64,000 nt of DNA from Nocardioides sp. Arc9.136 (GTDB lineage: Bacteria > Actinomycetota > Actinomycetes > Propionibacteriales > Nocardioidaceae). How positions within the stretch are numbered: position 1 is the first letter of the stretch; the number at the start of each line of letters is the position of its first letter. The translations under genes and the position numbers were made by a program. A model generated the notes under the pieces. The model made no database searches. It was not told the origin of the DNA and worked only from the letters and a program-made list of their open reading frames with translations. The DNA is taken from contig NZ_CP113431.1 of NCBI RefSeq assembly GCF_030506255.1, positions 620,001 to 684,000 of the forward strand, in the 5' to 3' direction. Positions 25,373 to 35,175 of this stretch are shown one piece after another.

Positions 25373-25854
25373 GGCCGGACCATGCGGATGTGGAGGCCCT
25401 CCTCGGCCTGCTCGAACGCGCCGTCGGGGTGGTAGCCGTGGTTCTCGTAGAAGCGGATCGCCCGCTTGTTCGGCTCCAGGACCCACAGGTACGACGGAGC
25501 GTCGTCGACGGTGGCCACGAAGAGCAGGTGGCCCAGGCCGGTGCCCCACCAGTGCGCACGGACGTAGAGCGCGAGCAGCGGCAGGCCGAGCTCGTCGGGC
25601 TCGCCCGCGCCGGCGAAGCCGACCAGTCCCTCGGGCGCCTCGGCGACCAGGGTCCGGTCGTGGAGCGCGACCATCTCGCGCCACACCTCGATCCGCTCGG
25701 CGAGGTGCTGCTCCTTGTCCCGACGGACCTTCTCGGGCACCAGGTGGGCGTAGGCCTCCTCCCACGAGGCGACGTGGAGACGCCCGAGCGCGTCGGCGTC
25801 GTCGAGGACCGCCGGCCGGATTGTGACGCCGTCGGAGCGGTCGGAGGAGGTCAT
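25369..25854 (-). CDS. GNAT-family N-acetyltransferase
   Basis: A protein of 161 residues with the GNAT fold: VTIRPAVLDDADALGRLHVASWEEAYAHL at the start, ALYVRAHWWGTGLGHLLF as the acetyl-CoA-binding motif A (here W-x-G-T-G-x-G), and PNKRAIRFYENHGYHPDG near the end. The acceptor is unknown. The ATG is fixed by a 6-nt-spaced -10. Its stop overlaps the P450 start, which suggests shared expression and perhaps one tailoring pathway, but the pair alone does not define one. Confidence 0.85.
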   Translation of the reverse strand: MTSSDRSDGVTIRPAVLDDADALGRLHVASWEEAYAHLVPEKVRRDKEQHLAERIEVWREMVALHDRTLVAEAPEGLVGFAGAGEPDELGLPLLALYVRAHWWGTGLGHLLFVATVDDAPSYLWVLEPNKRAIRFYENHGYHPDGAFEQAEEGLHIRMVRP

Positions 25855-25860
25855 CCACTC

Positions 25861-25914
25861 ATCGTATGGAGCGCCCGGACGGCGTCGGTCAGGGGATTGC
25901 CGCCCGATTACGGT
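25861..25914. promoter_or_regulatory. Divergent leaderless-type promoters
   Basis: TACGAT on the minus strand (25866-25861) precedes ATG 25854 by 6 nt. TACGGT on the plus strand (25909-25914) precedes ATG 25921 by 6 nt. The 66-bp gap between the two start codons holds both. Confidence 0.6.
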
Positions 25915-25920
25915 GACGTC

Positions 25921-26559
25921 ATGCGGATCACCAAGCTCGGCCACGCCTGCGTCCGGATCGAGCACGAGGGCACGACGGTCGTGCTGGACCCCGGCGGCTT
26001 CACCGACCCGGACGCGGTCGACGGCGTCGACGCGGTGCTGGTCACCCACGAGCACGCCGACCACTACGCCGCCGGCTCCCTGCGCCGCGCGGAGGCGCCG
26101 GTGCACACCATCGAGGGCGTCGCGGCGCACGTGCGCGAGGACGCCCCGGACCTCGTCGACCGGCTGCACGTCGTCTCGCCGGGGGAGCGGTTCGAGGTCG
26201 GAGCCGTCTCGGTGCGGGCCGTCGGCGAGCTGCACGCGGTCATCCACCCCGAGCTCCCGCGGATCACGAACTGCGGCTACGTGCTGGAGGCCGGCGGCAC
26301 GTCGGTCTACCACCCCGGCGACGCCCTCACCGGGCCCGGCCAGGACGTCGACGTGCTGCTCCTGCCGGTCTCCGCGCCCTGGCTGCGGGTCGCCGAGGCG
26401 ATCGACTTCGCCCGCGAGGTCGGCGCGCGCCGCAACCTCGCCATCCACGACCGGATCTACTCCGAGGTCGGCCTCGGGGTCGTCGGCGGGCACCTGGAGC
26501 GGTTCCTCGAGCCGCGCGGCCAGGCCTACACCCGGCTCGCCGACGGCGAGGACCTCTGA
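25921..26559 (+). CDS. Metallo-beta-lactamase-fold hydrolase (UlaG-like)
   Basis: A protein of 212 residues. The metal-binding motif THEHADHYA sits near residue 43, and later His/Asp ligands are seen in LHAVIHPELP, VYHPGDALT and NLAIHDRI. The start MRITKLGHACVRIEHEGTTVVLDPGGF is typical of UlaG-like lactonase/phosphodiesterase members of the superfamily. The substrate cannot be assigned. It ends in a strong hairpin and faces menF tail-to-tail. Confidence 0.85.
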   Translation: MRITKLGHACVRIEHEGTTVVLDPGGFTDPDAVDGVDAVLVTHEHADHYAAGSLRRAEAPVHTIEGVAAHVREDAPDLVDRLHVVSPGERFEVGAVSVRAVGELHAVIHPELPRITNCGYVLEAGGTSVYHPGDALTGPGQDVDVLLLPVSAPWLRVAEAIDFAREVGARRNLAIHDRIYSEVGLGVVGGHLERFLEPRGQAYTRLADGEDL

Positions 26560-26560
26560 C

Positions 26561-26590
26561 CCGCCCGGTCACCTCTCCGGTGACGGGCGG
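26561..26590. terminator. Hairpin between the MBL-fold gene and menF
   Basis: CCGCCCGGTCACC and GGTGACGGGCGG form a 12-bp stem with one bulged G around a 5-nt loop, between convergent genes. Confidence 0.75.
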
Positions 26591-26595
26591 CGGCG

Positions 26596-27870
26596 TCAGT
26601 CGGCGAGCGAGTCCCGGACCGGCACGAACTTCGCCTGCGACTCGGCCAGCTCGGACTCGGGGTCGGAGTCGGCCACCACGCCGCAGCCGGCGAAGAGGCG
26701 GACGGTGTCGCCGTCGTGGAACCCCGAGCGCAGGGCGATGCCCCACTCGCCGTCGCCGGAGGCGTCCATCCAGCCCACCGGTCCGGCGTACCGCCCGCGG
26801 TCCATCCGCTCGATCCGCGAGATGAGCGCGGTCGCCTCGGGGGTGGGGGTGCCGCCGACCGCGGCGGAGGGGTGGAGCGCCTCGGCGAGCTGCAGCGAGG
26901 AGACGGTGGCTGCGTCGTGGACGACGCCGTTCACGTCGGTGGCCAGGTGCATGACGTTCGGCAGGTGGAGCACGAACGGCGCCTCGGGGACGTTCATCGA
27001 CGAGCAGTGCGGCTCGAGGGCGTCGGCGACCGACCGGACGGCGTACTCGTGCTCCTCGAGGTCCTTGGAGGACCGGGCGAGCGTCGCGGCCAGGGCCAGG
27101 TCGCGCTCGTCGTCGCCGGTGCGCCGGATGGTGCCGGCGAGCACGCGGGAGGTGACCAGCCCGCGCTCGCGGCGCACGAGCATCTCGGGGGTCGCGCCGA
27201 ACATCCCGTCGACGTGGAACGTCCAGCACATCGGGTAGCCGGCGGCGAGCCGCCGCAGCGGCCACCGCACGTCCAGCGGCTCGGTCGCGGTCGCGACCAG
27301 GTCGCGGGCCAGCACGACCTTCTCCAGCTCGCCGGCCCCGATCCGGGCGACGGCGTCGGCGACGACGCTCATCCAGCGCTCGCCGTCCAGGGCACCGTCA
27401 GCGAAGGTCAGCCCCACCGGCGGCGGGGGCACGTCGCGGACCCGGACGTCCGGGGAGACCGGCGGCCCGCCGGCCGCGGAGACGGTGGTGACCCACGCCC
27501 GGTCGCCGCGGCGGCCCACGACGACCGAGGGCACGACGAGCACGGAGTCACCCGGCTCGTCGGCGAAGGCGAAGGTGCCGAACGACACGAGGCCGGTGCC
27601 GGGCTCCTGCACCTCGTCGAGCACGTCGGTCCGCCCGACGAGCTCGGTCCACCACTTGGCGGCGTCGGCGAAGCGGGTCGGCCCCTGGGTGCGCACCTGG
27701 GTCGCGACGCCCCACCCGACCAGGCCCTCGCCGCGGCGCAGCCAGGTGACCGGCGCGTCCGCGGGGAGCAGGTCGACCAGGGAGGAGGCGGTGCCCGGGT
27801 CGAGCGCCACGGTCCGCGCGACCAGCGGGCCCGCGGACACCTGCTCGTCCGGAGCCGTACGGGTGGTCAC
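26596..27870 (-). CDS. menF: Isochorismate synthase
   Basis: A protein of 424 residues of the chorismate-utilising (ADC synthase) superfamily, converting chorismate to isochorismate, the substrate of MenD. Conserved segments of the C-terminal two thirds are ELEKVVLARDLVATAT, SRVLAGTIRRTGDDE, SSKDLEEHEYAVRSVADAL, HLATDVNGVV, LHPSAAVGGTPTPEA and MDRGRYAGPVGWMDASGDGEWGIALR. No Ser/Pro-lyase gene is adjacent, and its location in the menaquinone/nuo region supports MenF rather than a siderophore enzyme. GTG 27870 is supported by a -10 6 nt upstream. Confidence 0.92.
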   Translation of the reverse strand: MTTRTAPDEQVSAGPLVARTVALDPGTASSLVDLLPADAPVTWLRRGEGLVGWGVATQVRTQGPTRFADAAKWWTELVGRTDVLDEVQEPGTGLVSFGTFAFADEPGDSVLVVPSVVVGRRGDRAWVTTVSAAGGPPVSPDVRVRDVPPPPVGLTFADGALDGERWMSVVADAVARIGAGELEKVVLARDLVATATEPLDVRWPLRRLAAGYPMCWTFHVDGMFGATPEMLVRRERGLVTSRVLAGTIRRTGDDERDLALAATLARSSKDLEEHEYAVRSVADALEPHCSSMNVPEAPFVLHLPNVMHLATDVNGVVHDAATVSSLQLAEALHPSAAVGGTPTPEATALISRIERMDRGRYAGPVGWMDASGDGEWGIALRSGFHDGDTVRLFAGCGVVADSDPESELAESQAKFVPVRDSLAD

Positions 27871-27876
27871 CCCCCG

Positions 27877-27882
27877 AGCGTA
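27877..27882 (-). promoter_or_regulatory. Leaderless-type -10 of menF
   Basis: TACGCT on the minus strand lies 6 nt before GTG 27870. Confidence 0.6.
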
Positions 27883-28009
27883 CCCAGCGCCCGGCGGGCG
27901 GCCGGACCCGCTCAGGTGCGCCTCAGGCCGGCGGGTTAGCGTCCCGGGGGCGTCCGGCGCACGCGGTCGGGCCCGTCCAGACCGAAGCACCCGATCGAGG
28001 AGCCACCCC

Positions 28010-28645
28010 GTGAGCAGCACGCCGTCCCCGTCCACGACCCGTTGGCTCGGCATCCTCGCCGGTGTGGCGGTGCTCGCGCTGCTGGTGGTCTTCGCGGTGC
28101 TCCTGCCTCGGACCACCGACGGCGCCGGTGCCGAGGAGCCCCTCGGCCTGCCGGACACGCTGCCGGGCGGCTACGTGGCGGCCGACCTCGACCGGGCGTT
28201 CGCCGGGCAGTACGACGAGGACCAGGCAGAGACGCTGTCGGGTCGCCAGGCCTCGGCCCGCGAGCACGCCGACGACGTGCTCGGCGAGGTCTACGACCAC
28301 GCCGCCGCGAGCCGGACCTACGCCAGCGAGGACCTCTCCCAGGCCGTGTTCGTCCAGGCGTTCCGCGCCGCCGGCGGCGCGTTCGCCCCCGAGATGATCT
28401 CCGAGGAGGGCGCCGGCTCGACCGGTGCGGCCACCCAGGAGCTCGTGCGCGAGGGCGACGCGGTCTGCATCGTCCAGCGCCAGGCCGTCGACCCGGCCGC
28501 CGGCGCACCCGCCGACGCCGACACCCCGTCGTACGTCGAGTGCCAGCGCAGCGAGGACGAGCTCACCGTGCAGGCGACCGCCTCCTCGATCGCCCCCGAG
28601 GACCTCGTGGCGCTCGTCGACGCCGCCTGGGAGTCGGTGGCCTGA
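28010..28645 (+). CDS. Membrane-anchored protein of unknown function
   Basis: A protein of 211 residues. A short Ser/Thr/Pro N-terminus, one membrane helix (WLGILAGVAVLALLVVFAVLLP), and an extracytoplasmic part of about 175 residues that is acidic and Ala-rich, with two cysteines (AVCIVQRQAVD and YVECQRSED) about 25 residues apart, possibly a disulfide. No domain is recognised. The GTG has GAGGAG 10 bases upstream, and the frame before it is non-coding in character. It lies between menF and menG, both menaquinone genes, but nothing in the sequence links it to that pathway. Confidence 0.75.
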   Translation: MSSTPSPSTTRWLGILAGVAVLALLVVFAVLLPRTTDGAGAEEPLGLPDTLPGGYVAADLDRAFAGQYDEDQAETLSGRQASAREHADDVLGEVYDHAAASRTYASEDLSQAVFVQAFRAAGGAFAPEMISEEGAGSTGAATQELVREGDAVCIVQRQAVDPAAGAPADADTPSYVECQRSEDELTVQATASSIAPEDLVALVDAAWESVA

Positions 28646-28676
28646 GCCGCGGGTGCGGGCCGGCGCGAGGCCCCCG

Positions 28677-28682
28677 TAGGGT
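28677..28682 (+). promoter_or_regulatory. Leaderless-type -10 of menG
   Basis: TAGGGT lies 6 nt before GTG 28689. Confidence 0.6.
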
Positions 28683-28688
28683 TCGGCC

Positions 28689-29378
28689 GTGGCCCGTGCA
28701 GAGCTCGATAAGCAGCCGACCGACGTCCGTCGGATGTTCGACGCGGTCGCGCGTCGCTACGACGTGACCAACGACGTCCTCTCGCTCGGGCAGGACCGCC
28801 GCTGGCGGCACGAGGTCATCGAGGCCGTCGACGCCGGGTGGGGCGACCTGGTCCTCGACCTGGCCGCGGGCACCGGCACCTCCAGCCAGCCCTTCGCCGA
28901 CCGCGGCGCCACGGTCGTGCCGTGCGACTTCTCCCTCGGCATGCTGCAGATCGGCAAGCAGGCGCGGCCGCACCTGCCCTTCACCGCCGGTGACGGCACG
29001 CGCCTGCCCTTCGCCGACGACACCTTCGACGCCGTCACGATCTCCTTCGGGCTGCGCAACATCGTCGACCCGCTCGCCGGGCTGCGCGAGATGCGCCGGG
29101 TCACCAAGCCCGGTGGCCGGCTGGTGGTCTGCGAGTTCAGCCACCCGACGAGCGCGGCGTTCCGCACCGTCTACCTCGAGTACCTCATGAAGGCGCTGCC
29201 GACCATCGCGCGCGCCGTCTCCTCCTCGCCCGACGCCTACGTCTACCTCGCCGAGTCCATCCGCGCCTGGCCCGACCAGCGCGGTCTCGCCGACCTCGTG
29301 GCCGAGGCCGGCTGGGAGCGCCCCGAGTGGCGCGACCTCTCCGCCGGCATCGTCGCCCTCCACCGCGCGACGAAGTAG
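28689..29378 (+). CDS. menG: Demethylmenaquinone methyltransferase
   Basis: A protein of 229 residues of the UbiE/MenG family that methylates demethylmenaquinone with SAM, the last methylation step. Diagnostic motifs are [20 protein letters not shown] at the N-terminus, the SAM motif [37 protein letters not shown] with [17 protein letters not shown], and [14 protein letters not shown]. It stands alone upstream of the nuo operon. A palindromic hairpin follows at 29406-29423. Confidence 0.95.
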   Translation: MARAELDKQPTDVRRMFDAVARRYDVTNDVLSLGQDRRWRHEVIEAVDAGWGDLVLDLAAGTGTSSQPFADRGATVVPCDFSLGMLQIGKQARPHLPFTAGDGTRLPFADDTFDAVTISFGLRNIVDPLAGLREMRRVTKPGGRLVVCEFSHPTSAAFRTVYLEYLMKALPTIARAVSSSPDAYVYLAESIRAWPDQRGLADLVAEAGWERPEWRDLSAGIVALHRATK

Positions 29379-29405
29379 TCCGCAGCGGCCCCGCCGCGGC
29401 CCGCC

Positions 29406-29423
29406 CCGGCGGTGCACCGCCGG
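29406..29423 (+). terminator. Palindromic hairpin after menG
   Basis: CCGGCGG-TGCA-CCGCCGG is a perfect 18-bp palindrome 27 bp after the menG stop. Confidence 0.55.
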
Positions 29424-29528
29424 AACGGGTGCGCCCGCGCCGACCGTCCGGCGTGTCCTGCGCCACACACGCGTCCGCAGTGCCGTTCTCGCAGGTCAGA
29501 GCGGCTTTGCAATATCGCCATGCCTGCG

Positions 29529-29548
29529 TGACCTAAATGCCCAGGTCA
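29529..29548. promoter_or_regulatory. Inverted repeat upstream of nuoA
   Basis: TGACCT, 8 bp, then AGGTCA. The right half is part of one of the CAGGTCAGA direct repeats. It could be an operator for an unidentified regulator. Confidence 0.35.
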
Positions 29549-29622
29549 GACGCGGTTTCGCCGGTTCCCACCCCCTGCGTGCGCCAGCCGTCCGGCAGTG
29601 GCACTATGTGTTCCGCGCCACT

Positions 29623-29640
29623 TAGTGATTCAGTTCACAA
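29623..29640. promoter_or_regulatory. Rex operator (ROP) before nuoA
   Basis: TAGTGATTCAGTTCACAA matches the ROP consensus TTGTGAACGCGTTCACAA at 13 of 18 positions, with the GTTCACAA half complete and TGA of the other half kept. It lies 53-70 bp before the nuoA start. In Streptomyces the nuo operon is a known Rex target. Confidence 0.7.
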
Positions 29641-29692
29641 GGTCACATGGGGCGCGTGAGCGACACCCGAGCGACGTAGCGGAGGAGAGCCC

Positions 29693-30052
29693 GTGGAGCT
29701 GTACACACCGGTGCTGGCCCTGGTCGCGCTGGCCACCCTGTTCGCGGTCGGGTCGGTGGCGATGAGCGCCCTGGTCGGGCCCAAGCGCTACAACCGGGCC
29801 CGGCTCGACAGCTACGAGTGCGGCATCGAGCCCACCCCGCAGCCGGTCGGCGGCGGCCGCTTCCCGGTGAAGTACTACATCACCGCCATGCTCTTCATCG
29901 TCTTCGACATCGAGATCATCTTCCTCTACCCGTGGGCCGTGCACTTCGACGCGATGGCCTTCTTCGGGCTCGTCGAGATGGTCGTCTTCATCGCCACCGT
30001 CTTCGTCGCCTACGCCTACGTGTGGCGCCGCGGCGGCCTCGAGTGGGACTGA
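29693..30052 (+). CDS. nuoA: NADH-quinone oxidoreductase subunit A
   Basis: A protein of 119 residues with three membrane helices. [20 protein letters not shown] is the conserved loop of NuoA, containing the cysteine of the ECG motif at the quinone entrance region, and [16 protein letters not shown] forms the second helix. GTG 29693 follows GGAGGAGAG. It is the first nuo gene but is separated from nuoB by 271 bp that hold a duplicated sequence; the other nuo genes overlap or nearly touch. Confidence 0.95.
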   Translation: MELYTPVLALVALATLFAVGSVAMSALVGPKRYNRARLDSYECGIEPTPQPVGGGRFPVKYYITAMLFIVFDIEIIFLYPWAVHFDAMAFFGLVEMVVFIATVFVAYAYVWRRGGLEWD

Positions 30053-30269
30053 GGGCCGCGATGCACCGCACCTGCCTGCGTCCTCCTCGGTCGGCGACCG
30101 CTCCGCTGCGCTCCGCACGAAGGTCGCCTTCCCTCGTCGGCCTTGGCATGCACGACGCCTCGCGACCCTCACGGGCCGCGATGCACCGCACCTGCCTGCG
30201 TTCTCCTCGGTCGGCGACCGCTCCGCTGCGCTCCGCACGTCCGCTGCGCTCCGCACGTCCGCTGCGCTC
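30053..30269. repeat. Duplicated 67-bp unit plus 18-bp tandem repeat in the nuoA-nuoB spacer
   Basis: The unit beginning GGGCCGCGATGCACCGCACC occupies 30053-30119 and 30173-30239, exactly 120 bp apart, with one mismatch (30082 c, 30202 t). It contains the near-palindrome CGGTCGGCGACCG. Directly after the second copy, TCCGCTGCGCTCCGCACG repeats in tandem at 30222-30239 and 30240-30257, with a partial third copy to 30269. No coherent protein lies in any frame. It resembles a dispersed extragenic repeat rather than part of the operon. Confidence 0.8.
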
Positions 30270-30323
30270 GACACCGAACACACAACCCCTGGCACCATCC
30301 GTCCTTCCGGAAGGGATCTCCTG

Positions 30324-30878
30324 ATGGGTATCGAGGAGAAGCTCCCCAGCGGCGTCCTGCTGACCACGGTCGAGGGTGTCGCCGGCTACATGCGCAAGGC
30401 GTCGTTCTGGCCGGCGACCTTCGGCCTGGCCTGCTGCGCGATCGAGATGATGACCAGCGGTGGGCCGAAGTACGACCTCGCCCGGTTCGGCATGGAGGTC
30501 TTCCGCGCCAGCCCGCGCCAGGCCGACCTGATGATCGTGGCCGGCCGGGTGAGCCAGAAGATGGCGCCGGTCCTGCGCCAGATCTACGACCAGATGCCCG
30601 AGCCCAAGTGGGTCCTGGCCATGGGCGTGTGCGCCTCCAGCGGCGGCATGTTCAACAACTACGCGATCGTCCAGGGCGTCGACCACGTCGTCCCCGTCGA
30701 CATGTACCTCCCCGGCTGCCCGCCGCGGCCGGAGATGCTGATCGACGCGATCCTCAAGCTGCACGACCAGGTCCAGCAGACCAAGCTCGGTGCCAACCGG
30801 GCCCGCGAGGTCGAGGAGCGCGAGAACGCCGCGCTCGCGGCCCTGCCCACCTCCGAGATGCGCGGGATGCTGCGATGA
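30324..30878 (+). CDS. nuoB: NADH-quinone oxidoreductase subunit B
   Basis: A protein of 184 residues that carries iron-sulfur cluster N2, the direct electron donor to quinone. The cysteines are in [11 protein letters not shown] (two adjacent), [14 protein letters not shown] and [12 protein letters not shown]. The short purine-rich sequence AAGGGA lies upstream of ATG 30324. The stop overlaps the nuoC start (ATGA). Confidence 0.96.
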   Translation: MGIEEKLPSGVLLTTVEGVAGYMRKASFWPATFGLACCAIEMMTSGGPKYDLARFGMEVFRASPRQADLMIVAGRVSQKMAPVLRQIYDQMPEPKWVLAMGVCASSGGMFNNYAIVQGVDHVVPVDMYLPGCPPRPEMLIDAILKLHDQVQQTKLGANRAREVEERENAALAALPTSEMRGMLR

Positions 30879-31609
30879 GCGATCCCGGCAAGGCACCCGA
30901 CCAGCGGGCCGTGGAGGAGTCCCCGGAGAACGCCCCGGCCACGCTCGACCCCGAGGTGCGCGCCGTCGGTGCCCGCCACGGGATGTTCGGCACGAAGGGC
31001 TCCGGCGACACCAGCGGGTACGGCGGTCTCGTCCAGCCCGTGGTGTACCCCGGGCTCGCGCGCCGCCCGCTCGAGGGCTGGCACGAGGAGGTCGCCGCCG
31101 CGCTCGACGCCGCGCTCGCCGCGGCCGGGGTGACCGACGGCGTCGAGGGCGTCGTGGTCCACCGCGGCGAGATCACCTTCCACGTGCGGCGCGACGCGCT
31201 CCCGGCGGTCGCCCGCGCGCTGCGCGACGACCCGAGCCTCCGCTTCGAGCTGATGACCGGTGTCAGCGGGGTGAACTACCCCGACGACAACGGCCGGGAG
31301 CTGCACGCGGTCTACCACCTGCTCTCGATGACCTGGAACCGCCGGGTCCGCCTCGAGGTGGCCGTGCCCGACGCCGACCCGCACCTGCCGTCGATCGTGG
31401 CGACGTACCCCACGGCCGACTGGCACGAGCGCGAGACCTACGACATGTTCGGGATCGTCTTCGACGGCCACCCGTCCCTGACCCGGATCCTCATGCCGGA
31501 CGACTGGCCCGGCCACCCCCAGCGCAAGGACTACCCGCTGGGCGGCATCCCCGTGGAGTACAAGGGCGGCACCATCCCGCCGCCCGACCAGCGACGGAGC
31601 TACAGCTGA
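30875..31609 (+). CDS. nuoC: NADH-quinone oxidoreductase subunit C
   Basis: A protein of 244 residues of the 30 kDa complex I family. The core (about residues 85-240) has [51 protein letters not shown] and [19 protein letters not shown]. An N-terminal extension of about 70 residues is acidic and Pro-rich, common in actinobacteria. It is separate from NuoD, unlike the E. coli fusion. The TGA overlaps by one base the ATG of a 30-codon ORF that fills the gap to nuoD. Confidence 0.94.
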   Translation: MSDPGKAPDQRAVEESPENAPATLDPEVRAVGARHGMFGTKGSGDTSGYGGLVQPVVYPGLARRPLEGWHEEVAAALDAALAAAGVTDGVEGVVVHRGEITFHVRRDALPAVARALRDDPSLRFELMTGVSGVNYPDDNGRELHAVYHLLSMTWNRRVRLEVAVPDADPHLPSIVATYPTADWHERETYDMFGIVFDGHPSLTRILMPDDWPGHPQRKDYPLGGIPVEYKGGTIPPPDQRRSYS

Positions 31610-31697
31610 TGTCACCCCACGACGTCCCCGACCTCCCCCGCTTCGCTCCTCCGGCCGACGACGCCGCGGGGACCCCGACGTCCCGGAGAACGCAGCC

Positions 31698-31701
<4 letters not shown>
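31609..31701 (+). CDS. Possible 30-residue coupled ORF between nuoC and nuoD
   Basis: ATG 31609 overlaps the nuoC stop (TGATG) and its TGA at 31699-31701 overlaps the nuoD ATG (ATGA). The translation [20 protein letters not shown] then [10 protein letters not shown] is Pro/Asp-rich and has no known family. It may be a real micropeptide, or simply a bridge that lets ribosomes run from nuoC to nuoD. No Shine-Dalgarno of its own is clear. Confidence 0.4.
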
Positions 31702-33034
<1,333 letters not shown>

Positions 33035-33038
<4 letters not shown>

Positions 33039-33862
33039 GCACCCGGTCGGAGATCACCGAGGACACCTACGCCGAGCTGCGGGCGATCGCCGCGCGCTAC
33101 CCGCAGCCGCGGTCGGGGCTGCTCCCGATGCTGCACCTCGTGCAGTCCGTCGACGGCCGGATCACCCCCGAGGGCATCGAGGCCTGCGCCGACGTGCTCG
33201 GCGTCTCCGCGGCCGAGGTCAGCGGGGTCGCGACCTTCTACACGATGTACAAGCGCAAGCCGGTCGGCGACTACCACGTCGGTGTCTGCACCAACACGCT
33301 GTGCGCGGTCATGGGCGGCGACGAGATCTTCGCCCGGCTCAAGGACCACCTCGACGTCGGCAACGACGAGACCACCGCCGACGGCAAGGTGACCCTCGAG
33401 CACCTCGAGTGCAACGCGGCCTGCGACTACGCGCCGGTGATGATGGTGAACTGGGAGTTCGTCGACAACCAGACCCCCGAGTCGGCCGTCCGGCTCGTCG
33501 ACGACCTGCGCTCCGGCGTGGAGGTCCGCTCCACCCGCGGCCCGCGGATCTGCACGTTCAAGGAGGCCGCGCGCGTGCTCGCCGGCTTCCCCGACGGTCG
33601 CGTCGACGAGGGCCCGAGCGCGGGACCCGCCTCGCTGGTCGGGCTGGGCCTGGCCGCCGAGCGCGGCTGGTCCGCGCCCTCGCCCGACACCGCCCCGCAG
33701 GGCGACCCGGACCAGCGCGACGGCCGGCACGCGGTCGCCGAGGAGCCCCGCCAGGAGGCGGCCGCCACGGCGGACGCCGGGACCAAGGAGGCCGAGGCCG
33801 CCGTGGTCGAGAAGGAGAGCCCGACGACCGAGACGGCCGCCGAGAAGGGAGACGCGAAGTGA
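33035..33862 (+). CDS. nuoE: NADH-quinone oxidoreductase subunit E
   Basis: A protein of 275 residues. The core (about 1-180) binds the [2Fe-2S] cluster N1a through Cys-X4-Cys (GVCTNTLC) and Cys-X3-Cys ([11 protein letters not shown]). A C-terminal region of about 85 residues is low-complexity, rich in Ala, Glu, Asp and Pro ([20 protein letters not shown]), and longer than E. coli NuoE (about 166 aa). Such tails are seen in actinobacteria, role unknown. It overlaps nuoD and nuoF by ATGA/GTGA. Confidence 0.95.
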
Positions 33863-35175
33863 CCGACACCCTCACCCCCGTCCTCACCGCCGGCTGGGCC
33901 GACGAGCGGTCCTGGACCCTCGACGCCCACACCCGGCGCGGCGGCTACCGCGCGCTGGACACGGCGTTCGCGATGGGCCCCGACGCCGTCATCGCGGCGG
34001 TCAAGGACTCGGGCCTGCGCGGCCGCGGCGGCGCCGGCTTCCCCACCGGGATGAAGTGGTCCTTCATCCCCCAGGACAACCCCAACCCCAAGTACCTCGT
34101 CGTCAACGCCGACGAGTCCGAGCCGGGGACCTGCAAGGACATCCCGCTGATGATGGCCAGCCCGCACACGCTGGTCGAGGGCGTCATCCTCAGCAGCTTC
34201 GCGATCCGGGCGCACACGGCGTTCATCTACATCCGCGGCGAGGTCCTCCACGTCATCCGCCGGGTCCAGGCCGCGGTCGCCGAGGCGTACGCCGCCGGCC
34301 ACCTCGGTCGCGACATCCACGGCTCCGGCTACGACCTCGACGTGGTCGTCCACGCCGGCGCCGGTGCCTACATCTGCGGCGAGGAGACCGCGCTGCTCGA
34401 GGGCCTCGAGGGCCGCCGCGGGCAGCCGCGCCTGCGCCCGCCGTTCCCCGCGGTCGCCGGCCTCTACGCCAGCCCGACGGTCATCAACAACGTCGAGTCG
34501 ATCTCCTCGGTGCCGAGCATCATCGCCAACGGTGCCGAGTGGTTCGCGGGCATGGGCACCGAGAAGTCCAAGGGCTTCGGCATCTTCTCCCTCTCCGGGC
34601 ACGTGCAGCGCCCCGGCCAGTACGAGGCGCCGCTGGGCATCACGCTGCGCCAGCTGATCGACCTCGCCGGCGGGATGCGCGAGGGGCACGAGCTGAAGTT
34701 CTGGACCCCCGGCGGCTCCAGCACGCCGCTGCTGACCCCCGAGCACCTCGACGTGCCGCTGGACTTCGAGGGGGTCGGTGCGGCCGGCTCCATGCTCGGC
34801 ACCCGCGCGCTGCAGCTCTTCGACGAGACCGTCTGCGTGGTGCGGGCGGTGCTGCGCTGGACGGAGTTCTACAAGCACGAGTCCTGCGGCAAGTGCACCC
34901 CGTGCCGCGAGGGGACGTGGTGGCTGGTGCAGACCCTCGCCCGGCTGGAGAAGGGCCAGGGCTCCGAGGCCGACCTCGACCTGCTGCTCGACCAGTGCGA
35001 CAACATCCTGGGCCGCTCCTTCTGCGCGCTGGGCGACGGCGCGACCAGCCCGATCTCCAGCTCGATCAAGCACTTCCGCGAGGAGTACCTCGCGCACCTC
35101 ACCCACGGCGGCTGCCCGTTCGACCCGGCCGCCTCGACCGCGTGGTCCGACCGGACCGTGGGAGCGACGGCATGA
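33859..35175 (+). CDS. nuoF: NADH-quinone oxidoreductase subunit F
   Basis: A protein of 438 residues, the NADH-oxidising flavoprotein. The FMN/NADH region has [20 protein letters not shown] and [14 protein letters not shown], and [19 protein letters not shown]. The [4Fe-4S] cluster N3 is bound by [13 protein letters not shown] and the final cysteine in [14 protein letters not shown] 33859 overlaps the nuoE stop and its stop overlaps nuoG. Confidence 0.96.
   Translation: MTDTLTPVLTAGWADERSWTLDAHTRRGGYRALDTAFAMGPDAVIAAVKDSGLRGRGGAGFPTGMKWSFIPQDNPNPKYLVVNADESEPGTCKDIPLMMASPHTLVEGVILSSFAIRAHTAFIYIRGEVLHVIRRVQAAVAEAYAAGHLGRDIHGSGYDLDVVVHAGAGAYICGEETALLEGLEGRRGQPRLRPPFPAVAGLYASPTVINNVESISSVPSIIANGAEWFAGMGTEKSKGFGIFSLSGHVQRPGQYEAPLGITLRQLIDLAGGMREGHELKFWTPGGSSTPLLTPEHLDVPLDFEGVGAAGSMLGTRALQLFDETVCVVRAVLRWTEFYKHESCGKCTPCREGTWWLVQTLARLEKGQGSEADLDLLLDQCDNILGRSFCALGDGATSPISSSIKHFREEYLAHLTHGGCPFDPAASTAWSDRTVGATA

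Larger units (their letters stand above)
29379..29692. other. Gene-free region between menG and nuoA
   Basis: This 314-bp stretch has no plausible gene. It holds a palindromic hairpin (29406-29423), imperfect direct repeats beginning CAGGTCAGA near 29490 and 29541, an inverted repeat TGACCT-N8-AGGTCA (29529-29548), and a Rex-type operator (29623-29640) before nuoA. No trace of a geranylgeranyl-reductase gene, which some actinobacteria carry here, was seen. Confidence 0.7.

Noticed and set aside
30222..30269. 18-bp tandem array considered as a CRISPR remnant
   Set aside because: The copies are contiguous without spacers, are few, and no cas genes are nearby.
29630..30367. Minus-strand open frame over the nuoA-nuoB spacer with a repeated Arg/Ser/Ala/Glu peptide
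   Set aside because: The repeat in the peptide is caused by the DNA duplication; the frame overlaps nuoA and has no start signal or domain.
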